Shown here: positions 6,961-14,629 of the stretch, piece after piece
Numbering within the stretch: position 1 is the first letter of the stretch
Layout: each line of letters starts with the position of its first letter
From: UBA9732 sp963621975
GTDB taxonomy: Bacteria; Spirochaetota; Spirochaetia; Sphaerochaetales; Sphaerochaetaceae
Length of the DNA stretch: 32,747 nt
Direction: 5' to 3'
Assembly: GCA_963621975.1 (NCBI GenBank)
Contig: CAVFGI010000021.1
Location: forward strand, 1-32,747
Made by a program: the position numbers and the translations under genes
The notes under the pieces: model-generated
What the model was told of the DNA's origin: nothing
Seen by the model: only the letters and a program-made list of their open reading frames with translations
Database searches by the model: none

Positions 6961-9429
6961 ATGAACGAACAGGTTAATAAGACTGTTGAGACTAAGAATG
7001 CAGCAAAAGATGCTCAGGAAATATCTATTCTTGAGTTGATTTCCCTAGTCAAACACAAGATAGGTTGGGTAATTCTGTTAACAGTTTTTGCCTTGGGTTT
7101 AGCTATTGCCTATCTAAAGGTGACGGTTCCAATTTATGAGGCTACCGCTACGGCTTTGGTTGATCCTATTTCTTCCAATGCTTCCTCTATTGAAAGTTTA
7201 CTCGCCTCCAGTACTTCATCCACGAATATTGCTACGGAAGTTCAGCTGGTTACTTCTAAAAAAACATTAAATGATGCCCTAGCTTTGCTGAATCTTGATA
7301 ATTATGTGGACTCTGAGGGGCAGTTGTACTCTCAAAAGGATTGGTCTAAGGTAGATCTTTCAAAAAAGGTTTCTGTTTCAACTGTTAATGGTACAAAGGT
7401 TGTTTCTATTACTGTTACAGACCAGAACCCACAATTTTGTGCAGACTACGCTAATGCAGTTGCTAGATCTTATACTTCTTTGCTTTCTGGGATTGCAAGA
7501 AATTCAAAGAGTGCTCAGCGTGAATTCTTGGAAAGCCAGATTCCTATTACAGAGGTTCTTTTAGACACAGCAAGTGATGAGCTTGCTTCTTATAGAGAAA
7601 CTAGCGGTGTCATTCAAATGACAGAGAAGAGCTCAATTCTTACAAAGAGTATTGCTTCTTATCAAATGATGACTGAGCCTCTTAAACTTCAGTTGATTGA
7701 GGACCAAAGTATTATCAATGATTTGTATTCTACTCTTGAAGGGCTTCCTTCTTTGGAAGTAGTTTCTGCAAATGAGCAAATTAAGGCTATGTTGGAAGAG
7801 TACAAGTCTAATGACACTGAGCTTATTATGTATTCCAACTTGGACGAAAATGCTAATGCGTCTCGTGTTTACGTGTTAGAAAGTGCTCTTTCTGCTAAGG
7901 AAAAGAGCATTTTGGAGCTTGTAAACTCATTGGGAAGCACTTACTCTGCTACTTATTCTAAAGCTGTGACAGATTATTTGTGCGTAAGCGCAAGAATATC
8001 GGTATTGGAGAATATGGAGGAGATGGCGAACGAGGAGCTGTCTGAGTATCCTGTGCTGGAGAGAAAGCTTCAGGAGCTTCAGAGAGATGTGCAAATATAT
8101 GAATCTCTTTTGCTGAAGTTGCGCGAAATGCTGGAAGAGGCCAAGATGCTTGAGGCTGCCGTGGTGGGAAATGTGACTGTGGTGGATGAGGCTCAAATTT
8201 CAGTAAATCCTGTTAAGCCAAGAAAAATGATGATTTTGGCTGTTGGAGTTCTTGGTGGGGCTGTCCTGGGTGTTTTGCTTGTATTCCTCTTTGCTTTGGT
8301 AGATAATTCTGTGCAGGATGAAGAAGATGTTAGGCATGTTCTAGGAGGCTCAATTCCTTTACTAGGATGGACTTACTATTTGAAAAATTTTTCAATGGTG
8401 AAGAGAGAAGTGCCAGCTTTGATAGTGTATAACTCGCCAGGCTCTATTTATGCAGAGCGCTTTGTGTCTATTGCAAACAACATTGTGTATTCTACCCCCA
8501 AGAAGGTTCAGGTTCTTTCAATTAACTCCACGGAGATGAATGAAGGTAAGACTTCTGTTGTGTGTAACGTGGCAGCTTCCTATGCCCTGGTGGGTAAGAA
8601 GGTCTTGATTGTTGATGCTGACTTCCGTAAACCAGCTATTGAGTCTTTCTTTAATTTAAAGACCGCTAAAGTTGGTCTTGTTGATGCTGTTGTGACTGGA
8701 ACTCCTCTTGAGCAGTGTATCTTACAGCCTCTAAGAGATCTTCCTAATTTACATATTCTTCCTCCTGGACGCGGTACAAGAAATCCTAATGCCTTGTTTA
8801 GTTCTGAAGAATTTTCGGAGGTATTGAAGAAACTTAGGAGAGTTTACGATTACATTCTTATTGACTTTCCACCGCTTTCTTACGGTTCTGAATTCATAAA
8901 TTTGGCAAGAAATTTGGATGGCTTTGTCTTAGATGTTAGAGCAGGTGTTTCTACAAAGAACTCGCTTTATAGTTTTGCTCAGAACCTTGGGTTCTTGCAG
9001 GCTCCTATTCTTGGTTATATTTTCTATGGTGTTATTCCTACTAACCACAGTGCTCATGGAATTGGATCTTCTAGTTATTATGGCTATGGTGGATACTATA
9101 GTAGCAAGAATAAAAACTACTATTACTCAAAGAAAAATGCTTCTGATTCGCTTTACGAACAGGGTTCTGGTTCATATCGTCGCATTTACAAGGCTGAGCT
9201 TAAAGTACGTGCCAAGGGAGCAGGTGAAAGGAACGGCTATGCAAAGAAGGTTGGAAAACTTGCTTTTGCAGACGGGTTTGAAGCTGCTTTTGGAAGTAAG
9301 GTCTCTAGCGTGAAGGCTTCTGAAGTAAAGACTTCTGGCGTGAAAATTTCTGCCTCTAATCCTGCACTTGACAAGACCTTAGATATGTTAAGCGAGATTG
9401 AAGCAGATTATAAAAATACAAACAAATAG
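6961..9429 (+). CDS. Wzz chain-length regulator fused to BY-type tyrosine autokinase
   Basis: Inner-membrane polysaccharide copolymerase of 822 aa. TM1 is at about 34-53, a long periplasmic part rich in predicted coiled coil follows, and TM2 is at about 423-447. The cytoplasmic C-terminal half is a CpsD/Wzc-like BY-kinase with a Walker A at NEGKTS (527-532), Walker A' VLIVDADFRKP (548-558) and Walker B YDYILIDFPP (629-638). The Gly that usually precedes Glu-Gly-Lys in Walker A is Asn here. A Tyr-rich cluster (about 703-728) is the expected autophosphorylation tail. Unusually, another 95 residues follow it, Lys/Ser-rich with repeated Val-Lys steps. Translation probably couples to the upstream export gene. 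It likely controls polymer length and export through phosphorylation cycles. Confidence 0.92.
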   Translation: MNEQVNKTVETKNAAKDAQEISILELISLVKHKIGWVILLTVFALGLAIAYLKVTVPIYEATATALVDPISSNASSIESLLASSTSSTNIATEVQLVTSKKTLNDALALLNLDNYVDSEGQLYSQKDWSKVDLSKKVSVSTVNGTKVVSITVTDQNPQFCADYANAVARSYTSLLSGIARNSKSAQREFLESQIPITEVLLDTASDELASYRETSGVIQMTEKSSILTKSIASYQMMTEPLKLQLIEDQSIINDLYSTLEGLPSLEVVSANEQIKAMLEEYKSNDTELIMYSNLDENANASRVYVLESALSAKEKSILELVNSLGSTYSATYSKAVTDYLCVSARISVLENMEEMANEELSEYPVLERKLQELQRDVQIYESLLLKLREMLEEAKMLEAAVVGNVTVVDEAQISVNPVKPRKMMILAVGVLGGAVLGVLLVFLFALVDNSVQDEEDVRHVLGGSIPLLGWTYYLKNFSMVKREVPALIVYNSPGSIYAERFVSIANNIVYSTPKKVQVLSINSTEMNEGKTSVVCNVAASYALVGKKVLIVDADFRKPAIESFFNLKTAKVGLVDAVVTGTPLEQCILQPLRDLPNLHILPPGRGTRNPNALFSSEEFSEVLKKLRRVYDYILIDFPPLSYGSEFINLARNLDGFVLDVRAGVSTKNSLYSFAQNLGFLQAPILGYIFYGVIPTNHSAHGIGSSSYYGYGGYYSSKNKNYYYSKKNASDSLYEQGSGSYRRIYKAELKVRAKGAGERNGYAKKVGKLAFADGFEAAFGSKVSSVKASEVKTSGVKISASNPALDKTLDMLSEIEADYKNTNK

Positions 9430-9441
9430 TGAGGATACGTA

Positions 9442-10893
9442 ATGGATTTTTTTGGTAAACTCAAGGAAACCCTAACTTCTGTTCTCCCAATTGTGGGAGT
9501 TGTTTTAATCCTTAACTTCACCATTGCACCTCTTGGTGATAGTCTTTTGCCCTTCCTTTTGGGGTCTGTCATGCTGGTTTTTGGACTTTCCCTCTTCTTG
9601 GCTGGTACCGATATTGGTATGGTTCCAATTGGTGAAAAACTGGGATCCGTGCTTGCCCACAGACGTAATGTCTCCCTCATGCTTGTGATTGGCTTTGTGA
9701 TTGGTTTCTGCGTCACTCTTGCAGAGCCCGATGTCTCTGTTCTTGCTTCCCAAGTACATAGCTTAAACCCATCAATCAATCAGCAGTTTTTGGTTGTAAT
9801 GATTGCTTTGGGACTGGGCATTTTTGTTGATATTGGTCTCTTGAGAATCTTCAAACAATATCCACTTAAGTGGGTGTTGATAGCATTTTATCTTATAGTA
9901 TTCGTGTTAGTTGCTATTGCTGGTCAATCTATGGCCTCTATTGCTTTTGATGCAAGTGGTGCAACCACTGGTCCTCTTGCTGTTCCTTTCTTGTTGGCTT
10001 TGGGCTTAGGTGTTTCATCTGCAACAAAGGAAGGTGGTGACAGTAGCTTTGGACTTACTGGAGTTGCATCAATTGGTCCTATTTTGGCTGTTGCTGTTAT
10101 GGCAATTCTTTCTGGTGGTTCTGCTAATGGGGCTATTGAATCCTCTGAAACTACAGAGGTGCTTTCCTTCTGGGGCGTTTTGCTTGAGAAGATTGAATCA
10201 ACTGCAATGGGCTTTGGCCCTCTTGCTGTTATTATTATCATACTTCAATTTGTTTTATTGCATTTCCCTGCTGTAAAGTTTAGAAAGATTGTCTTTGGTA
10301 TTATCTATAGCTTTGTGGGTATTGTAATCTTTTTGACTGGTGTTGATTATGGCTTTGTTGGTGTTGGTAGACAGCTGGGTCAAGTGATATCGGCTGAACA
10401 CCCTTGGGTGATAATCCCATTAGCGTTGGTGCTGGGTGGCATTGTGGTGTGTGCAGAGCCAGCTGTGTGGGTTTTGAAGAATCAGGTAGAGACTGTTACT
10501 GCAGGCAGAATCAAGGGTTCTCTTGTCATGGGTTTCTTGTGTATTGGTGTTGCTGGTGCAGTTGCCTTGGCTATGGTGAGAATCATGTTCCAAATCAACT
10601 ATCTTTGGTTTGTGTTTATTGGTGTTGGATTGGCGTTAGTTCTGTCGCTGTTCTCTCCACCGTTATTTACTGGTATTGCATTTGACTCTGGCGGTGTTGC
10701 AAGTGGCCCTATGAGTACCACGTTCCTATTGTCGTTTGCTTTGGGAGTATCGGGGTCAGCTGAATTGGGCTTTGGATTGGTTGGATTAATTGCAATTTCT
10801 CCGCTGATTGCAATTCAAATTTTGGGAATCATTTTTAGGATTAAAGAGAGTAAGGCTAAAAAGGAGGCGAAGAATGTTAGTTCTGAAAAATAA
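9442..10893 (+). CDS. DUF1538 membrane protein, internally duplicated (transporter-like)
   Basis: Polytopic inner-membrane protein of 483 aa with a two-fold internal repeat offset by about 244 residues. In the first half the marks are TGTDIG-like AGTDIGMVPIG (54-64), AEPDVSVLASQV (95-106) and FDASGATTGP (169-178). In the second half they are TGVDYGFVGVG (299-309), AEPAVWVLKNQV (338-349) and FDSGGVASGP (414-423). Acidic and Gly/Ser/Thr residues conserved in both halves sit inside hydrophobic stretches, as in secondary transporters with inverted or tandem repeats. From memory, a two-gene DUF1538 pair (UmpAB) of Halomonas was reported as a Na+/H+ antiporter; I cannot verify that here. This gene could be the fused equivalent. 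It overlaps the PII-like gene by 20 bp. Confidence 0.85.
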   Translation: MDFFGKLKETLTSVLPIVGVVLILNFTIAPLGDSLLPFLLGSVMLVFGLSLFLAGTDIGMVPIGEKLGSVLAHRRNVSLMLVIGFVIGFCVTLAEPDVSVLASQVHSLNPSINQQFLVVMIALGLGIFVDIGLLRIFKQYPLKWVLIAFYLIVFVLVAIAGQSMASIAFDASGATTGPLAVPFLLALGLGVSSATKEGGDSSFGLTGVASIGPILAVAVMAILSGGSANGAIESSETTEVLSFWGVLLEKIESTAMGFGPLAVIIIILQFVLLHFPAVKFRKIVFGIIYSFVGIVIFLTGVDYGFVGVGRQLGQVISAEHPWVIIPLALVLGGIVVCAEPAVWVLKNQVETVTAGRIKGSLVMGFLCIGVAGAVALAMVRIMFQINYLWFVFIGVGLALVLSLFSPPLFTGIAFDSGGVASGPMSTTFLLSFALGVSGSAELGFGLVGLIAISPLIAIQILGIIFRIKESKAKKEAKNVSSEK

Positions 10894-11473
10894 CCTTTTG
10901 ATTGCTGTTGTTAACAAGGGGCATGCTGAGCGTTTCTTTGCCATTGCAAGAAGAGAGGGCGCAAGTGGTGGAACAATTATTCCTGCTAAGGGAACTGCTT
11001 CCAATTCAATTCTTGCTGCCTTGGGGCTTGGCGATACTTCTAAAGAAATTGTTTTAATCTTGCTGGATGAGAAACTTGCTTACAATATTTTAAACGCTGT
11101 TCATAAAGAGGACAAAATTCAGGGTGTTGTTGCCCTGCTTGGAGAAGAGGAGAATAACATGGACAACAAATGGAAGATGATTACGGTTATTGTTAATACT
11201 GGGTATGCCGATGATATTATGGATGCTGCTCGCAAGGCTGGTGCAACTGGCGGTACAGTGACTCATGCAAGAGGAACAGGTACAACTGAAGATGCACACT
11301 TCTTGGGCGTAACAATAGTCCCAGAGAAAGAAATGATAATGATTTTAACGGAGTCGGCTAAGGCTCAGGCTATTGTTGATGCTATTTCTTCTCTTAAGTG
11401 TCTTGATGAACCTGGCATTGGAATTATCTATACTCAGGATGTTAAAGAGTTTAAAAATTTGAATAGTAAGTAA
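10874..11473 (+). CDS. Tandem PII-like signalling protein
   Basis: Predicted cytoplasmic regulator of 199 aa made of two PII-like domains. Domain 1 (about 5-94) has GASGGTIIPAKGT (29-41) and domain 2 (about 101-190) has GATGGTVTHARGT (123-135). Each is followed by a hydrophobic strand and an amphipathic helix (IVLILLDEKLAYNIL and MIMILTESAKAQAIV), which matches the beta-alpha-beta order of the PII fold. The start is placed at 10874, behind AAGGAGG at 10861-10867, inside the end of the DUF1538 gene. Upstream in-frame codons lack a ribosome site. PII proteins bind adenine nucleotides and 2-oxoglutarate and gate transporters (GlnK-AmtB, SbtB-SbtA). The overlap with a transporter-like gene suggests the same relation. 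The classical Tyr of the T-loop is not evident. Confidence 0.85.
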   Translation: MLVLKNNLLIAVVNKGHAERFFAIARREGASGGTIIPAKGTASNSILAALGLGDTSKEIVLILLDEKLAYNILNAVHKEDKIQGVVALLGEEENNMDNKWKMITVIVNTGYADDIMDAARKAGATGGTVTHARGTGTTEDAHFLGVTIVPEKEMIMILTESAKAQAIVDAISSLKCLDEPGIGIIYTQDVKEFKNLNSK

Positions 11474-11478
11474 GATTG

Positions 11479-11517
11479 CGGGGCGCTGTGTGGTATGCTA
11501 CTTTAAGATGCGCCCCG
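11479..11517 (+). other. GC-rich inverted repeat / RNA hairpin between PII and methyltransferase genes
   Basis: CGGGGCGC (11479-11486) and GCGCCCCG (11510-11517) form a perfect 8-bp stem with a 23-nt loop. It begins six bases after the PII stop and ends 11 bases before the methyltransferase ATG. No T-tract follows, so it is not a standard terminator. It may be a processing or stability element, or influence initiation of the next gene, which lacks a clear ribosome site. Confidence 0.6.
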
Positions 11518-11528
11518 TTGGTAAATGA

Positions 11529-12758
11529 ATGATTAGATTACTTGAAGGCAAAGAGAAAAATTTACTGAAGCACCATCCGTGGGTGTTCTCTGGTGCTCTG
11601 GATTTGGAAGATGGCGCTGGCGTGCAACTTTGTGCTGGCGTGCAACGTGTAGAATCCGCTGATGGGCGCTTTGTTGCTTGGGGTTACTATGACAAAGACA
11701 GTCATATTCCGCTAAGACTTCTTTCATGGGATGAGAAAGAAATCCCAGATGAAACTTGGTGGACTCAGAAAGTTCGCGAAGCTGTGCTTAGACGTAAGGT
11801 CTTTTTCCAAGACATGAACTCTGACACCAACGTGTTTAGAATCATCTATGGTGAGGCGGACATGCTTGCGGGCGTTGTCGCGGATGTCTATGGCAAGATG
11901 ATTCGTATTATTATTAGCGCTCGTGTTGCTTGGAATCTTCGCCAGACAATTGTAGGTGCCCTAGAGGGACTTCTTCATCCGCAAATGATTATTCTCAATA
12001 CAGATACTGCATTTTGTGCCATTGAAAAGCTCCACGAGGTTACAGAATACTACAAAGCTGGCCAGCGTTTTACTCCCACAGATAAATTTAATGAAATACG
12101 CATAAGAGAAGACGGACTTTATTATGCTCTCATTCCTGGCTCTGGTCAAAAGAGTGGTTTTTACTGTGACCAGCGCGAGAATCGTAAAAGGGTAGAGAAC
12201 TACGTTAAGGACGCTGTGGTCTTTGATGGCTGTAGCTACACCGGAGGCTTCACTCTTCACGCCCTTCGTGGTGGTTGCAAGTGCGTTGACGCTTTTGACA
12301 GCTCCTCAGATGCAATTCATCGTTTAATCTCCAATGTGAAGCTTAACGTGGAGCTTGGAGTGCTGTCTTCTGCCTGCCTTGATAAGGTCACCGCCTCTAA
12401 AGCCGATATCTTTGAAACTCTCCGCTTAATACCTCGCAACAAGTATGATGTTATAATTTTGGACCCTCCAAAGCTTGCACAGACTGTCAAAGCGCTTGAG
12501 AATGCAAAGAAAGCTTACAAAGATTTGAATAGGCTAGCCATGGAGAAAATCAAAAAAGGGGGCATTCTAGTAACCTGTTCCTGTTCCGGTTCTTTGAGGC
12601 GGGAAGACTTTAGAACAGTTCTTGCTTGGAGTGCAAAAGACGCAGGAGTTGAAGTTCAAATCCTTGAAACCCTAGGTCAAGCCATGGATCATCCAGTTAG
12701 GCTCTCTTTTCCAGAAAGCGAATATTTGAAGGTTTATATTCTTAGGGTCATAAAGTAG
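11529..12758 (+). CDS. Class I SAM-dependent rRNA methyltransferase, RlmI/YccW family
   Basis: Probable 23S rRNA cytosine-5 methyltransferase of 409 aa. An N-terminal PUA-like domain (about 1-75) binds RNA. The Rossmann methyltransferase core carries the SAM-binding FDGCSYTGGFTLHALRG (about 237-253), an acidic VDAFDSS at the end of strand 2, the catalytic ILDPPKLA (about 315-322) and VTCSCSG further on. This layout matches the RlmI family, in which DPP is followed by a Cys-containing loop. The start at 11529 has no good Shine-Dalgarno sequence and lies just behind a GC-rich hairpin. The gene is flanked by intergenic DNA on both sides, so it may be transcribed with the PII gene or alone. Confidence 0.88.
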   Translation: MIRLLEGKEKNLLKHHPWVFSGALDLEDGAGVQLCAGVQRVESADGRFVAWGYYDKDSHIPLRLLSWDEKEIPDETWWTQKVREAVLRRKVFFQDMNSDTNVFRIIYGEADMLAGVVADVYGKMIRIIISARVAWNLRQTIVGALEGLLHPQMIILNTDTAFCAIEKLHEVTEYYKAGQRFTPTDKFNEIRIREDGLYYALIPGSGQKSGFYCDQRENRKRVENYVKDAVVFDGCSYTGGFTLHALRGGCKCVDAFDSSSDAIHRLISNVKLNVELGVLSSACLDKVTASKADIFETLRLIPRNKYDVIILDPPKLAQTVKALENAKKAYKDLNRLAMEKIKKGGILVTCSCSGSLRREDFRTVLAWSAKDAGVEVQILETLGQAMDHPVRLSFPESEYLKVYILRVIK

Positions 12759-12787
12759 TTTTACAAAACTTCTGAAACAGTAAAAAG

Positions 12788-12812
12788 TTTTACAGGTCGT
12801 TACCTTGTAAAA
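12788..12812. repeat. Inverted repeat upstream of pta (operator or weak terminator)
   Basis: TTTTACAGGT (12788-12797) and ACCTTGTAAAA (12802-12812) pair with a single bulged T around a CGTT loop. AT-rich flanks extend the stem and TTTCC follows. It sits between the end of the methyltransferase gene and pta. It could be a modest terminator for the former or a protein-binding site for the latter. Further TTTTACA and TTGTAA elements lie on either side. I see no strong promoter in this interval. Confidence 0.5.
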
Positions 12813-12887
12813 TTTCCTTGTAAGTATTACTTTATCTGTGTCATTTCCATATAGATTAAAGCAATATTGTTAAAAGGAGAATGTACT

Positions 12888-13889
12888 ATGACATTTGCAG
12901 AGAAAATGAAGGCTAAGGCTATTGCAGCAAAAAAAGCACTAGTTCTGCCAGAAGGATTAGAGCCAAGAACAGTTAAGGCAGCAAGAATTATTCTTGATGA
13001 AGGAATTGCAACTTCCGTAACATTGCTTGGAAATCCAGAAGAAGTTAAAGCTAATGCTAAAAGTCTTGGTGTTGATCTTACTGGTATTGCAATTGTTGAT
13101 CCAGTCACAAGTGAAAAAAGACAGGCTTATGCTACTGAGTATTATGAATTAAGAAAAGCTAAGGGCATGACAGAAGAGCAGGCTTATGATCTTATCACAG
13201 CTCCTCTAAGATGGGGTGCAATGATGACAAGACTTCATGATGCTGATGCCATGGTAGCCGGTGCAGAGAATACAACCGGAAACGTTCTTTTGGCTTCTTT
13301 CCAAATTATTAAGTGTAAGCCAGGCATCAAGAGCGCTTCTTCTTGTTTTGTTATGTCAACAGACAAGAGTCAGTATGGCCTTAATGGATCGTTCATTTTT
13401 GCTGACTGTGCAACAATTCCTAATCCAACAGCTGAACAGCTTGCTGAAATTGCAGAAGCATCAGCAGAATCATGCAGAACGTTCCTTGACGCTGAGCCTG
13501 TAGTTGCAATGCTTTCATATTCAACAAAGGGCAGTGCAAAGGGAGACCTTGTTGATAAAGTTGTACAGGCAACAGAGATGGTCAAAGCAAAGTGTCCAGA
13601 GCTCAAGGTTGATGGAGAACTTCAGCTTGATGCAGCTATTGTTGATTCTGTTGCAAAGCAGAAGGCTCCAGGTTCCACAGTTGCAGGGCATGCTAACGTA
13701 TTGGTCTTCCCTGATCTTCAGGCTGGAAATATTGGTTATAAGCTAGTTCAGCGTCTTGCTGGTGCTCAGGCTTATGGTCCTATCCTTCAGGGTTTTGCAA
13801 GACCTGTTTCTGATCTTTCAAGAGGTTGTAGTGTAGAAGATATTGTTGTAACAGCATCAATTACACTTGCACAGGCTGCAACCTGTTAA
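12888..13889 (+). CDS. pta: Phosphate acetyltransferase
   Basis: Interconverts acetyl-CoA and acetyl-phosphate, the first step to acetate and ATP in fermentation. The 333-aa length fits the short, single-domain Pta class. Family signatures are visible: ALVLPEG near residue 20, the APLRWGAMMTR region (about 105), GSAKGD, and the C-terminal GSTVAGHANVLVFPDLQAGNIGY-type segment (about 264 onward) followed by GPILQGFARPVSDLSRG. The start at 12888 has AAAGGAG 8 nt upstream; an in-frame TTG at 12867 is unlikely. Codons are strongly A/T- and G-biased, with many GCA and GTT, as in highly expressed genes. The class II aldolase gene follows after 24 nt, probably in the same transcript. No acetate kinase gene is adjacent. 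Confidence 0.96.
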   Translation: MTFAEKMKAKAIAAKKALVLPEGLEPRTVKAARIILDEGIATSVTLLGNPEEVKANAKSLGVDLTGIAIVDPVTSEKRQAYATEYYELRKAKGMTEEQAYDLITAPLRWGAMMTRLHDADAMVAGAENTTGNVLLASFQIIKCKPGIKSASSCFVMSTDKSQYGLNGSFIFADCATIPNPTAEQLAEIAEASAESCRTFLDAEPVVAMLSYSTKGSAKGDLVDKVVQATEMVKAKCPELKVDGELQLDAAIVDSVAKQKAPGSTVAGHANVLVFPDLQAGNIGYKLVQRLAGAQAYGPILQGFARPVSDLSRGCSVEDIVVTASITLAQAATC

Positions 13890-13913
13890 ACCCCAAAAGC
13901 AAAAGAGGTTAGT

Positions 13914-14522
13914 ATGAAGAGTGACAACTATAATGAAATAAGAAAGAGTATTGTTGAGTATTCGCAGTTGATGTACAACGAGAGGCTGGTTTCTGCTACA
14001 AGTGGAAATATTAGTGTTAGATTACCAGATAATCCAAATGCTTTTGCTATTACGCCTAGCTCGGAAAATTATGCGAAAATGACACCCGACAGAATTGTGA
14101 TAATGACGTTGGATGGTGATATTTTGCAATGCCCTAAGGACGGCAAGCCTTCTTCTGAATGGCATCTTCATGCTGAACTTTATAAGGCAAGAAAAGACGT
14201 TAATGCTGTTGTTCATACGCATTCGCCTTATGCAACTTCTTTTGCTGTTGTTAGACAGACAATTCCCACAATTCTTATTGAAGTAGAACCATGGCTAGGA
14301 GGAGAGATTCCTCTTGCAGAATATGCTCCAGCTGGAACACAGGAACTTGGAATCAATGTTGCAAGGGATATAGGAGATAGACATGGGTGCCTTATGGCAA
14401 ATCATGGTTGTGTTGCTGTAGCACCAAATCTTGATTTAGCCTATGTTAGAGCTTCTTACGTTGAGGACACTGCCAAGATTTATCATATGGCGTTAGCTGT
14501 AGGTAAGCCCTTTGTTTTGTAA
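13914..14522 (+). CDS. Class II aldolase/adducin family protein (L-fuculose-phosphate aldolase-like)
   Basis: Zinc-dependent sugar-phosphate aldolase or epimerase of 202 aa. The metal site is visible as HTH (about 101-103) in VVHTHSPYAT, with a third His in MANHGCVAV (about 162). The conserved Glu precedes these in SSEWHLHAELY (about 81). TSGNISVRL near residue 30 forms the phosphate-binding loop. Such enzymes cleave fuculose-1-phosphate or rhamnulose-1-phosphate to DHAP and lactaldehyde, or epimerise ribulose-5-phosphate; sequence alone does not decide the substrate. It has an AGAGG ribosome site, follows pta by 24 nt, and its stop codon is embedded in the operator of the downstream 2-keto-3-deoxygluconate operon. 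That places it in a sugar or uronate catabolic setting. Confidence 0.88.
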   Translation: MKSDNYNEIRKSIVEYSQLMYNERLVSATSGNISVRLPDNPNAFAITPSSENYAKMTPDRIVIMTLDGDILQCPKDGKPSSEWHLHAELYKARKDVNAVVHTHSPYATSFAVVRQTIPTILIEVEPWLGGEIPLAEYAPAGTQELGINVARDIGDRHGCLMANHGCVAVAPNLDLAYVRASYVEDTAKIYHMALAVGKPFVL

Positions 14523-14541
14523 ATGGAACACTGTTCCATTT
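14521..14541. promoter_or_regulatory. Perfect palindromic operator, IclR/KdgR-type
   Basis: AAATGGAACA (14521-14530) and TGTTCCATTT (14532-14541) are perfect reverse complements around a single central C. The sequence resembles the KdgR box of enterobacteria (consensus from memory AATGAAACA-N-TGTTTCATT) with a symmetric A-to-G change in each half. It ends 4 bp before the -35 box of the kdgK promoter, and the operon it precedes encodes an IclR-family protein. Because T residues follow, it could double as a terminator for the aldolase gene. Confidence 0.8.
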
Positions 14542-14545
14542 TTTG

Positions 14546-14574
14546 TTGACCTGAAGATATTACAGCTCTATAAT
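14546..14574 (+). promoter_or_regulatory. Sigma-70 promoter of the kdgK operon
   Basis: TTGACC (14546-14551), a 17-nt spacer and TATAAT (14569-14574). Transcription should start near 14581, giving a leader of about 50 nt before kdgK. The adjoining palindrome upstream is well placed to control RNA polymerase access. Confidence 0.85.
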
Positions 14575-14629
14575 TAATGGCAAAGAGGTTTTTGCACTGG
14601 CATAAACCGCTAAAGGGAGGATTTTAGCC

